Below are positions 45,898 to 53,762 of a DNA stretch of 64,000 bases, piece by piece. The notes beneath the pieces are model-generated. The model was not told the DNA's origin. It did not search any database and was given only the letters and a program-made list of their open reading frames with translations. The DNA is from Streptomyces sp. Tue 6430. Lineage in GTDB: Bacteria > Actinomycetota > Actinomycetes > Streptomycetales > Streptomycetaceae. Made by a program: the position numbers and the translations under genes. The stretch is from the NCBI GenBank assembly GCA_021568835.1, contig JAKGSH010000002.1, positions 1-64,000 of the forward strand, read 5' to 3'. Numbering within the stretch: position 1 is the first letter of the stretch; the number at the start of each line of letters is the position of its first letter.

Positions 45898-46350
45898 TCA
45901 GCGGCTGCCGCTGCCGTACGGGGCGTACAGGTCGAGCAGGCGGACGCGGGCCGACTGCAGCCGGTGGGCGACGACCCGCCCGACCCACTGGGCGACCGCG
46001 CGGCCGAACTCCGGATCGTCGTCGCACATGGCCCGCACGGTCGCCGCGTCGAACTCGTACGCGCGCACCGGACTGGTGGCCTCGGCGCCCAGCTGCCACA
46101 CGTACGGGGGGAAGTGCCAGGACCAGCCGACCAGCTCGCCGTGACCGATCGACTCGATGACGGCGGCCCGGCGCCCGGGTACCCGCAGGTCGAGGGCGAC
46201 GGTCCCGGTCCTGACGATCCAGAAGCGGTCGGCGTGCCGGCCCTCCTCGAAGAGCCGGCTCCCCATGGCGAAGGAGACCTCGCGGGCGTACCGCATCAGT
46301 TGTTCACGGTGCTGGATCGGAAGACCCGCGGCCAGAGTGATGGAGGTCAT
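45898..46350 (-). CDS. Cyclic nucleotide-binding domain protein without HTH
   Basis: 150 aa, a stand-alone cNMP-binding beta-roll (RYAREVSFAMGSRLFEEGRHADRFWIVRTGTVALDLRVPGRRAAVIESIGHGELVGWSWHFPPYVWQLGAEATSPVRAYEFDAATVRAMCDDDPEFGRAVAQWVGRVVAHRL). After the linking helix the chain stops at YAPYGSGSR, so the Crp DNA-binding domain is missing. No frame break is needed to explain the ending; the stop is natural. It may act as a ligand-sensing partner of the adjacent CBS protein. Similar HTH-less proteins occur in actinobacterial dormancy loci. Two boxes lie 180-200 nt upstream. Confidence 0.85.
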   Translation of the reverse strand: MTSITLAAGLPIQHREQLMRYAREVSFAMGSRLFEEGRHADRFWIVRTGTVALDLRVPGRRAAVIESIGHGELVGWSWHFPPYVWQLGAEATSPVRAYEFDAATVRAMCDDDPEFGRAVAQWVGRVVAHRLQSARVRLLDLYAPYGSGSR

Positions 46351-46527
46351 CGTTCCGGTTTCCTTCCTGCCTCCGGCCGCAGGCGGCCGACGTGTGGTCG
46401 TACGGGATGTGCTCGGGGCGTCGGCGGCGAAGCCGGTCCGCGCCGCGTCGGGCACGCGGGTCCGGCGCCGACTCGCCACGGCAGCTCCGCTGATTCCAGA
46501 CTGTCCCCGTCGGCCCGCATGGGCCAC

Positions 46528-46541
46528 GGGCCGCTCGACCC
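46528..46541. promoter_or_regulatory. Dormancy-type 14-bp box
   Basis: GGGCCGCTCGACCC. Centre-to-centre distance to the next box is 20 bp, about two helical turns, the spacing expected for cooperative binding. Confidence 0.58.
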
Positions 46542-46547
46542 CAATGA

Positions 46548-46561
46548 GGGCCCTTCGGCCC
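46548..46561. promoter_or_regulatory. Dormancy-type 14-bp box
   Basis: GGGCCCTTCGGCCC followed by AAC, shared between the cNMP-binding gene and the small membrane protein gene. Confidence 0.66.
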
Positions 46562-46619
46562 AACGGACGGGATCCGGCCCGGCAGGCGGGACGGTGAGGG
46601 CCGCTTCCCGGCGGCATCC

Positions 46620-46633
46620 GGGCCGACCGGCCC
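46620..46633. promoter_or_regulatory. Dormancy-type 14-bp box
   Basis: GGGCCGACCGGCCC, identical to the boxes at 37998 and 50190, 72 nt upstream of the small membrane protein start. Confidence 0.7.
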
Positions 46634-46704
46634 ATGTGGCGGGGTGCCGTCGGGGGTTTGCTGGAGACGAGGGAACAGCGCCGGACCGGGAGGAGTGAGG
46701 AAGA

Positions 46705-46938
46705 GTGGGTACGGCTCTCGCACCGGAACGCCGGGAGCGGCTCGGGCTGCTGCTGGCCGCCTCGACGGGGGTGACGTTCACGATCGCCGCGGTGGCCGAC
46801 ACGCTGGCCGTACGCCGGGCACGCCGTCGGGCGGCCGTGCCGCCGGTGCCGCCGGCTCGGCACCAGGAGCGGACGGCCGGCGAGCGCACGGCCGGCGAAC
46901 GGACGGACCGCCGCACACCCGCACCGGTCACCTGCTGA
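46705..46938 (+). CDS. Small single-pass membrane protein
   Basis: 77 aa from the GTG at 46705 (VGTALAPERRERLGLLLAASTG) with GGAGGAG about 15 nt upstream and GAGGAAG closer. One transmembrane helix (LGLLLAASTGVTFTIAAVADTLAV) is followed by a very basic stretch (RRARRRAA) and a tail with a short internal repeat (ERTAGERTAGERTDRR). No family recognised. The full dormancy box 72 nt upstream implies co-regulation with the island. It is the sole gene of its unit, closed by a 20-bp hairpin. Confidence 0.6.
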   Translation: MGTALAPERRERLGLLLAASTGVTFTIAAVADTLAVRRARRRAAVPPVPPARHQERTAGERTAGERTDRRTPAPVTC

Positions 46939-46950
46939 CCGCGCGGCCGG

Positions 46951-46993
46951 CGGCTCCCTGCCCCGTACGGCCTCCGTACGGGGCAGGGAGCCG
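46951..46993. terminator. Very strong bidirectional hairpin terminator
   Basis: Perfect 20-bp stem CGGCTCCCTGCCCCGTACGG and complement with a 3-nt loop, between convergent genes ending at 46938 and 47055. Confidence 0.95.
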
Positions 46994-47054
46994 ACCTCCG
47001 TACCGCCGGGGCCAAGGGCCCGCTCCCGGCCCCGGAGCGGCCCGGCAGCGCCCG

Positions 47055-47594
47055 TCAGGCGGTCGGCGGACCGTGCGGCGCGGCGTGCAGCGCGGCGGCG
47101 ATCCGTGCCGTCCACGCGTCGATGGCGCCCCAGTCGCGGTAGTCGCCGTACCGGCCGCCCAGCAGCCGGAAGACGATCCGGCCCGTACGCGGCAGCCGGT
47201 CCGCGGTGACGACACCGGAGAACAGACGGTGGTCCCGGTACCCGAGACCGGCCGGCAGACCCTTCTCGATCACCGGCACCTCCATGGGCCCCATGCGCCT
47301 GAACGGCCCGCGAAACGCGTCCGGCATCCCGACGCTGAAGATCCACACCGGCCGCGCCCGCAGCACCTCCTGGTTGCCCCGGAGGAAGTCCGCGGCCGGC
47401 GGGAGCCAGTTCTGCCCGTGCACGGCGCTTCCCAGCACGAACGCCTCGTAGGCGTCGGCGTCGGCGACCTCGGCCAGGGACCGGGCCTCCGCCACGAGTC
47501 CCGCCCGCCGCAGGGCGGCCGCGATCCGTTCGGCGATCTCCCGGGTGGAGCCGTCCGCGCTCATGTGGCCTACCAGGATGGTCACGGCACTCAC
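47055..47594 (-). CDS. Flavodoxin domain protein (2)
   Basis: 179 aa flavodoxin-like fold. FMN loop GHMSADGSTREIAERIA, then YEAFVLGSAVHGQNWLPPAADFLRGN, WIFSVGMPDAF and the end DYRDWGAIDAWTARIAAALHA that aligns with the flavodoxin at 41156. A GTG start overlaps the stress-protein stop (GTGA at 47591-47594), so the two are translationally coupled. Likely a low-potential electron carrier or a menaquinone-dependent protoporphyrinogen-oxidase-like reductase used at low oxygen. Confidence 0.88.
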   Translation of the reverse strand: MSAVTILVGHMSADGSTREIAERIAAALRRAGLVAEARSLAEVADADAYEAFVLGSAVHGQNWLPPAADFLRGNQEVLRARPVWIFSVGMPDAFRGPFRRMGPMEVPVIEKGLPAGLGYRDHRLFSGVVTADRLPRTGRIVFRLLGGRYGDYRDWGAIDAWTARIAAALHAAPHGPPTA

Positions 47595-48121
47595 CCCGAC
47601 GCGGCGTGAGCGGGGGTGCGGGGCGCTCGCGGTCCCGTCGCGGCCACCGTGAGCGGCGCCCGGGACCGGGCGGGCACCACGGGCACCGCGACCACCGGAA
47701 CGGACGCGTGCCGCAGGCAGTCACGACCGACCGCGCCCAGCACCGGGGCCTCGCCCCACTCGTGCGGCGTGCGTCCCAGGGCCAGCAGGAGGGCGCCGCG
47801 GGCCCGCTCCAGGAGCACCCGCGCGGCGGGACCCTCGACCAGCTCGGCGCGTACGGCCACGTCGGGCCGCCGGCCGAGCACCTCGCGCAGCGTGTCCGCC
47901 AGCCGTCGCGCGGCCGCGTCCCGCTCGGCGGCGGCGGTGGGGCGCGCCGCGACCGGGGCGTACGGCGCGAACCCGGGCGCCGACGGCTCCCAGGCGTGCA
48001 CGGCGACCACCTCGGCCCCCAGGGCTCGGGCCTGCTCCGCGGCCCAGCGCAGAGCCGACGACGAGGCCTCGGACCCGTCGACGCCCACCACGATCCTTCC
48101 GGCGGTGACGATGTCGGTCAT
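47591..48121 (-). CDS. Universal stress protein, single UspA domain (3)
   Basis: 176 aa with one UspA domain: RIVVGVDGSEASSSALRWAAEQARALGAEVVAVHAWEPS at the N-terminus and VLGAVGRDCLRHASVPVVAVPVVP as the last strand. The nucleotide-loop region reads LLLALGRTPHEWGEAPVLGAVG, which lacks the usual GSRG motif and may not bind ATP. ATG at 48119-48121 with GGGAGG. It is coupled to the flavodoxin gene and lies downstream of three other minus-strand genes, so it could be read from the promoter at about 49.9 kb or from one of its own (weak GGGCCGCCGATGGTCCC at about 48201). Confidence 0.88.
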   Translation of the reverse strand: MTDIVTAGRIVVGVDGSEASSSALRWAAEQARALGAEVVAVHAWEPSAPGFAPYAPVAARPTAAAERDAAARRLADTLREVLGRRPDVAVRAELVEGPAARVLLERARGALLLALGRTPHEWGEAPVLGAVGRDCLRHASVPVVAVPVVPARSRAPLTVAATGPRAPRTPAHAASG

Positions 48122-48279
48122 GGCAGCCTCCCGGAGAGTTCTCATACCGCCACGGTGACTCCGGCGACGGCCGCGCGGCGTGGGCCGGGTGGTTCCCGCC
48201 GGGCCGCCGATGGTCCCTCGCGGGCCGGGCCGCCGGGCCGCCGGGCCGCCCGGCACCGTGCTGCTCGGTACAGGGTCGC

Positions 48280-48657
48280 TCAGTACAGGGACGCGGGCCA
48301 GCCGGTCAGCACGGCGACGATCACGCCCACGTCGAGCAGCGTGCCGAGGGACAGCCGGGGGTTGAACCACAGGGCCTTCAGCAGCAGGCCGACGCAGGCG
48401 GCGAGGAGCGCCGCCGCGGGCCAGCCGTCGCTCCGCACGGCGGCGGAGGCGCCCGCGATGACGTACAGCATGGACGTCACCGAGGCGAGGCCGATGGCGG
48501 CGGCTCCAGCGACGCGGGGACCGGGCACTCCCGCCGCCGCCAGCGCCCAGGAGTGCCGGGGGTCGAACGGCCCGTCCCCGCCGGTGCGCGCCAGCCAGAC
48601 CGGCAGATGGACGAAACCGTGCACGAACAGGACCACCGAGACGAGTGCCGTGATCAT
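48280..48657 (-). CDS. Four-helix small membrane protein (DoxX-like)
   Basis: 125 aa, nearly all hydrophobic: MITALVSVVLFVHGFVHLPVWLA, VAGAAAIGLASVTSMLYVIAGASAA, PAAALLAACVGLLLKALWF and TLLDVGVIVAVLTGWPASLY form four helices. The size and topology resemble short DoxX-like or heme-copper-oxidase accessory proteins; no conserved cofactor residues stand out beyond two N-terminal histidines (H13, H17). ATG at 48655-48657 with GGAGGAA. Part of a five-gene minus-strand set starting with the CBS gene at 49823. Confidence 0.65.
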   Translation of the reverse strand: MITALVSVVLFVHGFVHLPVWLARTGGDGPFDPRHSWALAAAGVPGPRVAGAAAIGLASVTSMLYVIAGASAAVRSDGWPAAALLAACVGLLLKALWFNPRLSLGTLLDVGVIVAVLTGWPASLY

Positions 48658-48672
48658 GACGTCGATTCCTCC

Positions 48673-48717
48673 TTCCCGCGCGTCGACTTCCCGTGCGTCG
48701 ACTTCCCGCGCGTCGGC
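48673..48717 (-). repeat. Three 15-bp tandem repeats
   Basis: TTCCCGCGCGTCGAC, TTCCCGTGCGTCGAC, TTCCCGCGCGTCGGC (plus strand), in the leader just upstream of the gene at 48657. Confidence 0.88.
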
Positions 48718-48769
48718 CGCTCCTCGCGGAGGGCCGGTCCGGGACCGGCCCCGCCGGGAGTCCCGACGA

Positions 48770-48994
48770 TCACGACCGGTAGCGGTGGTGGTCGTCGTGG
48801 CCGCCGATGTAGTGCCGTTCCTCGATGACGGCCTCCCGCTCACCGGGCCTGAGCACCGTGCCCCGCGTGGACATGAACGCGATGAGGCCGAGGAGCCCCG
48901 CCGCCATGAGGACGAAGCCCACGACGAAGGAGCTGTAGCCGAACACCATGCAGGCGCCGAGGACCAGGGCGCCGATCAGAAGCAGCGGAACCAT
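48770..48994 (-). CDS. Small DUF-type membrane protein, putative DUF6458-like
   Basis: 74 aa: two adjacent transmembrane helices (VPLLLIGALVLGACMVFGYS, FVVGFVLMAAGLLGLIAFMS) and a polar tail TRGTVLRPGEREAVIEERHYIGGHDDHHRYRS with a His-rich end. The layout recalls small actinobacterial two-helix proteins of unknown function; the family assignment is tentative. ATG at 48992-48994. It is the second gene after the CBS-BON gene. Confidence 0.6.
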   Translation of the reverse strand: MVPLLLIGALVLGACMVFGYSSFVVGFVLMAAGLLGLIAFMSTRGTVLRPGEREAVIEERHYIGGHDDHHRYRS

Positions 48995-49082
48995 GACTGC
49001 CTTCTCTCGTTCGTGAGGGCCGCCGCGGGGCCCGTCGGCCGGACCGCCGGCACCCTCGTCGGCGGTGGCCGGGGCCGCGGGC

Positions 49083-49823
49083 TCAGAGCCGGCGCATCCA
49101 GTCGTCCGTGATGCCGTGCAGAGCCGCCTGGTCGGCGGGCCGCAGACGGGAGTCGTCGAGCCGGTACGAGAGGCGGTCGACGACCGCGACCACACCGTCG
49201 AGGCGGCTCGTCAGGCCCACCGCGACGGGGATGTCGCTGCGCCGCTCCAACTGGCCGGTGAGCGTGACCACGCCGTTCCTGACGGAGGCCTCGACGACGT
49301 GCGGCGCCAGCCACAGCGCGTCGCCGAAGACCCGCTGCTCCACCGTCCGGCGGAGTTCGTCGTCGGGGCACAGGAACACCCGGAGCAGCTCGCGCCGGGT
49401 GACGATGCCGACCAGCCGGTCCTCCTCGTCCACCACCGGCAGCCGCTCGATGCCGTGTTCGGCCATGAGCCGGGCCGCCTCGGGGACGGTGGCGTCGGCG
49501 CGCACCGTGACCGCGGGAGCCGACATGACGCCGCCGGCCGTGCCGGCGCGGGCCCTGGCCGTGTCGCGGCGGACGCGCCGGCTCAGCCCGCGCAGCCGCT
49601 CCGCCCAGGAGCCCCGGCCGCCGCCCGGCGCGGAGGCCGTCGCCTGCCGGAGCAGGAGGTCCGTCTCGGAGATCACACCGACGACCTTCCCCTCCGGGTC
49701 GGTCACCGGCAGCCCGCTGATGCGGTGCCGGTCGAGCCTGCGCACCACCTCCTTGAACGGCGTGCCGCGCTCCGCCGTGACGACGTCGCGGACCATGAGG
49801 GTGTCGACCCTGGTGGCCTTCAT
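49083..49823 (-). CDS. CBS-CBS-BON domain protein (2)
   Basis: 246 aa with the same order as the protein at 45150. CBS1 is VRDVVTAERGTPFKEVVRRLDRHRISGLPVTDPEGKVVGVISETDLLL, then a basic linker (RGLSRRVRRDTARARAG), CBS2 VMSAPAVTVRADATVPEAARLMAEHGIERLPVVDEEDRLVGIVTRRELLRVF, and BON VEASVRNGVVTLTGQLERRSDIPVAVGLTSRLDGVVAVVDRLSY. A probable adenylate-sensing regulator. First gene of a five-gene minus-strand group; a full box lies 130 nt upstream. Confidence 0.92.
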   Translation of the reverse strand: MKATRVDTLMVRDVVTAERGTPFKEVVRRLDRHRISGLPVTDPEGKVVGVISETDLLLRQATASAPGGGRGSWAERLRGLSRRVRRDTARARAGTAGGVMSAPAVTVRADATVPEAARLMAEHGIERLPVVDEEDRLVGIVTRRELLRVFLCPDDELRRTVEQRVFGDALWLAPHVVEASVRNGVVTLTGQLERRSDIPVAVGLTSRLDGVVAVVDRLSYRLDDSRLRPADQAALHGITDDWMRRL

Positions 49824-49952
49824 GGCTGATTCTCCTCGAACGGGTCGGGACGTGTCCGGAGGGAGGAACCGCGGGCCCCTCCCTCCGGAGCCTGTGCCCC
49901 AGCGTCCTCCGCGCGGGGCGCGGCTCCCAGGGCCTGAGCGGCCCCGGAGGCT

Positions 49953-49966
49953 GGGCCGAGCGGCCC
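49953..49966. promoter_or_regulatory. Dormancy-type 14-bp box
   Basis: GGGCCGAGCGGCCC, 130 nt upstream of the CBS-BON gene at 49823. A degenerate copy GGCCTGAGCGGCCC lies 22 bp away at 49931. Confidence 0.68.
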
Positions 49967-50036
49967 CCACCCCGGCCGGCACCCGTCCCACGGCCGCCGG
50001 GGACAAGCCGGCGCCTCCGTGCTCCGTGCGCGCCGA

Positions 50037-50166
50037 CCGTCGACTGCGGACTGTCGACTGCGGACCGCCGTCTGCCGACCGCCGTCTGCGGACTGCGGAC
50101 TGCGGACTGCGGACCGCCGACCGCCGTCTGCCGACCGCCGACCGCCGCCTGCCTGCCGTCTGCAAC
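50037..50166 (+). repeat. Heptamer-type tandem array
   Basis: About 130 bp built from GGACTGC, GGACCGC, CGTCTGC and CGACCGC units in irregular order with a dominant 7-bp period. It sits between the two divergent boxes. Confidence 0.8.
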
Positions 50167-50189
50167 CGCGCCGTCCGAGGCGACCGGGT

Positions 50190-50203
50190 GGGCCGACCGG
50201 CCC
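50190..50203. promoter_or_regulatory. Dormancy-type 14-bp box
   Basis: GGGCCGACCGGCCC, identical to the boxes at 37998 and 46620, 72 nt upstream of the stress-protein start. Confidence 0.72.
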
Positions 50204-50274
50204 GCCGGACCACCCCCTTCGCCCCTGCCCCGGCGGCGCGGCGCGTGCGACGGTGGTAGAGAGGGTTCTGCTGC

Positions 50275-51189
50275 ATGCGCAGCGCAGTCCGACGGATGGC
50301 GGTGAGCACGATGACGGAACTGCCCCTGGTCGTGGGCGTCGACGGATCGGATCCCAGTCTGACGGCGGTCGACTGGGCCGCGGACGAGGCGGCCCGCCTG
50401 GGCCTGCCGCTGCGGCTGGTCCACGCCTCCCTCTGGGAACGCTACGAGGGCGCCATGATGCTCCGCGGGCAGGAACGCCCCTCGGCGCAGGTACTGGCGG
50501 AGCACATCGTGGCCTCCGCCGCGGAACGCGCCCGGCGGCGCAACCCGGACGTCAAGGTGTCGACCGCGGTCCTCACCACGGAACCCGCGGACGCCCTCCT
50601 GGACGAGGGCGACAACGCCACCCTCCTGGTGACCGGCTCGCGCGGCCGGGGCGAGCTGAAGGGAATGCTCCTCGGCTCGGTCGGCCTGGCCGTCGCCGCC
50701 CGCGCGCACTGCCCGGTGACCGTGGTCCGCGGGGACGCCGCCGCCCTGGCCGGCACCCACGAGCGGATCCTGCTCGGGGCCGGCGACCCGGACACCGGCG
50801 GTGACGCGGTACGCCTCGCCTTCCGCGAGGCCGAGGCGCGGGCGTGCACCCTGGACGTCGTGCGCGCCTGGCGCTGCCCCGCGCACGAGAGCGGCGACCC
50901 TCCGGCGCCGGCCGACGAACGGGCCCGCCGGCACGAGGAACGCGCCTCGGCCCTGCTCGACGAGGTCCTGCGCGAGGCGTCGGCCGAGCACCCGGCGGTC
51001 CGGGTGCGACGGACGACGGTGGAGGGGCCGGCCGCCAAGGTGCTCGTCGACCGCTCGGCCGCCGCCGACCTCGTGATCGTGGGCGCGCGGCGCAGGGTCG
51101 GTCACCTCGGCCTGCAGCTCGGCCGGGTGAGCCACACGCTGCTGCACCACGCGCACTGCCCGGTGACGGTCGTACCGCAGCGGGTGTGA
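50275..51189 (+). CDS. Universal stress protein, tandem UspA domains (4)
   Basis: 304 aa from ATG 50275, which has AGAGAGGG about 9 nt upstream; an ATG at 50311 (MTELPLVVGVDGSDPS) is an alternative. Two UspA domains: PLVVGVDGSDPSLTAVDWAADEAARLG with LLVTGSRGRGELKGMLLGSVG, and RILLGAGDPDTGGDAVRLAFREAEAR with LVIVGARRRVGHLGLQLGRVSHTLLHHAHCPVTVVPQ. The GSRGRGELKGMLLGSVG loop fits the ATP-binding consensus G-2X-G-9X-G-S. It forms a unit with the GH65 gene 31 nt downstream. Confidence 0.92.
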   Translation: MRSAVRRMAVSTMTELPLVVGVDGSDPSLTAVDWAADEAARLGLPLRLVHASLWERYEGAMMLRGQERPSAQVLAEHIVASAAERARRRNPDVKVSTAVLTTEPADALLDEGDNATLLVTGSRGRGELKGMLLGSVGLAVAARAHCPVTVVRGDAAALAGTHERILLGAGDPDTGGDAVRLAFREAEARACTLDVVRAWRCPAHESGDPPAPADERARRHEERASALLDEVLREASAEHPAVRVRRTTVEGPAAKVLVDRSAAADLVIVGARRRVGHLGLQLGRVSHTLLHHAHCPVTVVPQRV

Positions 51190-51220
51190 GAGCTCCGCTC
51201 ACGCAGGAGGGGGTGCCGCC

Positions 51221-53590
51221 GTGCCGGACGGGATGTGGGAGTACCAGGGGTACGAACCCGGGCAGGAGCCGCTCAGGGAGTCGCTGTGCACGTTGGGCAA
51301 CGGCTACTTCGCCACGCGCGGCGCGTTCCCGGAGTGCGACGCGGACGGCGTGCACTACCCGGGCACCTACGCGGCCGGCTGCTACAACCGGCTGACGTCC
51401 GAGGTCGCGGGCCGCCGCGTCGAGAACGAGGACATGGTCAACCTCCCCAACTGGCTCCCGCTGCGGTTCCGCCTCGCCGGGGGGAGTGGCTCACCCCGGA
51501 CACGGCCACGGTGCTCGACCACCGGCTCGTGCTCCACCTCAGCTCGGGCCTGCTGGAGCGGCGGACCCGGTACGCCCTGGGCGACGGACGCGCGCTGACG
51601 GTGCGACAGCAGCGGCTCGTGCACATGGCGGACCCCCATCTCGCCGCCCTGCGCACCGAGTTCACCCTGGAGGGCCACTCCGCCGACCTGGAGGTCGAGG
51701 CCGCGCTCGACGGCGGCGTCACCAACGCGGGCGTGCCGCGCTACCGCGACCTGGACGGCCGCCACCTCACCCACGTGCACACCGGCACCCGCGCCGCGGA
51801 CACGGTGTGGCTGCGCTGCCGTACCCGGACCTCCGACGTCCGCATCGGCATGGCGGCCCGCCTCACGTCGGCCGGCGTCCCGGTCACCGCGCGGCACGAG
51901 CAGCGACGGGCGGTCCAGGAGGGCGTCCTGCACCTCACCGACGGGAGGACCGTCACCGTCGACAAGACCGTCGCCCTGCACACCTCCCACGACCGGGCGA
52001 TCAGCGACCCCCTGGAGGCGGCGGTCGAGCGCGTGGGCCGGGCCCCCGGCTTCGACGAACTGCTCGAGGCCCACCTGACGGCCTGGGACCTGCTGTGGCG
52101 CCGGGCCGACATCGACGTCCCCGGCGAGCCGGGGGCCGTCCTGCGGCTGCACCTGTTCCACGTGCTGCAGACCCTGTCCCCGCACACCGCGGACCTCGAC
52201 GTCGGGGTCCCGGCCCGGGGCCTGCACGGCGAGGCGTACCGCGGGCACGTGTTCTGGGACGAGCTGTTCGTCCTGCCGTACCTCGACCTCCACTTCCCGG
52301 AGGTCTCCCGCGCCCTGCTCCGCTACCGCCACCGCCGCCTGGAGCAGGCCTGCTCGGCCGCCCGCGCGATCGGCCGGCGCGGTGCCCGCTACCCCTGGCA
52401 GAGCGGCAGCGACGGGCGCGAGGAGACCCAGCGCCTGCACCTCAACCCCCGTTCCGGGCGCTGGCTCCCCGACCACTCCCCTCTGCAGTACCACGTCGGC
52501 TCGGCGATCGCGTACAACGTGTGGCAGTACTGCGAGGCCAGCGGGGACGCCGAGTTCCTGCACACCAAGGGCGCCGAGATGCTCCTGCAGATCGCCCGCT
52601 TCTGGGCGGACTCGGCCACCTGGGACGAGCGCCTCGGACGGCACCGCATCCTGGGCGTCATGGGTCCCGACGAGTACCACGAGGCGTACCCCGACCGGTC
52701 GGAACCCGGCCTCGACGACAACGCCTACACCAACGTCACGGCCGCCTGGGTGCTCACCCGCACCCTGGAGGTGCTCCGGGCCCTGCCCGAGCCCCGCCGG
52801 CGCGAACTGGCCGAGCGCACCGGCCTCGACGGTGGCGAACTGGAGCAGTGGGAGGACGTCTCCCGCACCCTGTACGTGCCCTTCCACGACGGCGTCGTCA
52901 GCCAGTTCGAGGGCTACGGCGACCTCGCCGAACTCGACTGGGAGGACTACCGCAGGCGGTACGACGACATCCGGCGCCTGGACCGGATCCTGGAGGCGGA
53001 GGGCGACACCGTCAACCGCTACAAGGCGTCCAAGCAGGCCGACGTCCTGATGCTCGGCTACCTGTTCTCCCCGCGGAACTGCGGGAGCTGTTCCACCGCC
53101 TGGGACACCGCCTGGACGACGACACCTGGCTGCGCACCGTCGACTACTACCTGGGGCGCACCAGCCACGGCTCCACGCTCAGCGGGCTGGTCCACGGCTG
53201 GGTCCTGGCCAGGGCCCGGCGCGCCGAGGCCTGGGCCTTCTGCCAGGAGACCCTGCGCGGCGACATCGCGGACATCCAGGGCGGCACCACCGGCGAGGGC
53301 ATCCACCTGGGCGCCATGGCCGGCACCCTCGACCTGGTACAGCGCGGGCTCACCGGACTGGAGACCCGCGAGGGGCCCTGTGGCTCGACCCGGTGCCGCT
53401 GCCGGAACTGTCCTCGTACGGGTTCGCCCTGCGCTACCAGGGCCACTGGGGCGTACGGCTGCGGCTGTCGCACGGGCAGCTGGAGATCGAGGTGCCGCCG
53501 TCGGACCGCTCGCCCATCGACGTCCAGCTCGCCGACCGGGCCGTGAGCGTCCAGCCGGGGGAGACGAGCCGGCTGCTCCTGCCCGGGTGA
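51221..53590 (+). pseudogene. GH65 glycoside phosphorylase/hydrolase (three frame breaks)
   Basis: About 790 aa enzyme of family GH65 (maltose, trehalose or kojibiose phosphorylases). GTG at 51221 (PDGMWEYQGYEPGQEPLRESLCTLGNGYFATRGAFPE is diagnostic). Central (alpha/alpha)6 barrel motifs are GEAYRGHVFWDELFVLPYLDLHFPE, ARYPWQSGSDGREETQ and GVMGPDEYHEAYPDRSEPGLDDNAYTN, the last containing the catalytic glutamate of DEYHE, then VNRYKASKQADVLMLGYLFSP. Breaks near 51480, 53075 and 53380 are single lost bases; the end SVQPGETSRLLLPG is intact. It would release glucose-1-phosphate from storage disaccharide using phosphate, saving ATP in energy-limited cells. Co-transcribed with the stress protein. 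Confidence 0.9.
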
Positions 53591-53682
53591 CCACGCCCGG
53601 CGGAACCCGCCGCGGCCACCGCCGCCGGGCGGACGCCGGGACGTCCAGGACCCGTCGTCGCCAGGGCCCCCGGCCGCCGCGG

Positions 53683-53696
53683 GGGACCTGCGGCCC
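53683..53696. promoter_or_regulatory. Dormancy-type 14-bp box
   Basis: GGGACCTGCGGCCC, 67 nt upstream of the second Acg-type nitroreductase. It combines the GGGACC and GGCCC half-site variants. Confidence 0.68.
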
Positions 53697-53762
53697 CTGC
53701 CGGGAAACCGCCGCCCGGAGCGATCCTGGGAGCAGGAAGCTCAAGAAAGGGCGGCACCGCTC

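Larger units (their letters stand above)
46351..46704. promoter_or_regulatory. Divergent control region with three boxes
   Basis: 354 bp without a gene between a minus and a plus unit. Boxes at 46528-46541, 46548-46561 and 46620-46633 form the densest set in the window. Confidence 0.65.
49824..50274. promoter_or_regulatory. Divergent control region with boxes and a heptamer repeat array
   Basis: 451 bp without a gene. It contains boxes at 49953-49966 and 50190-50203, a partial box at 49931-49944, and a long array of GGACTGC/GGACCGC heptamers (about 50037-50166) between them. Confidence 0.65.

Noticed and set aside
48201..48217. GGGCCGCCGATGGTCCC as a dormancy box for the stress gene at 48121
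   Set aside because: Arm spacing is three bases longer than in the other boxes; kept only as a weak possibility.
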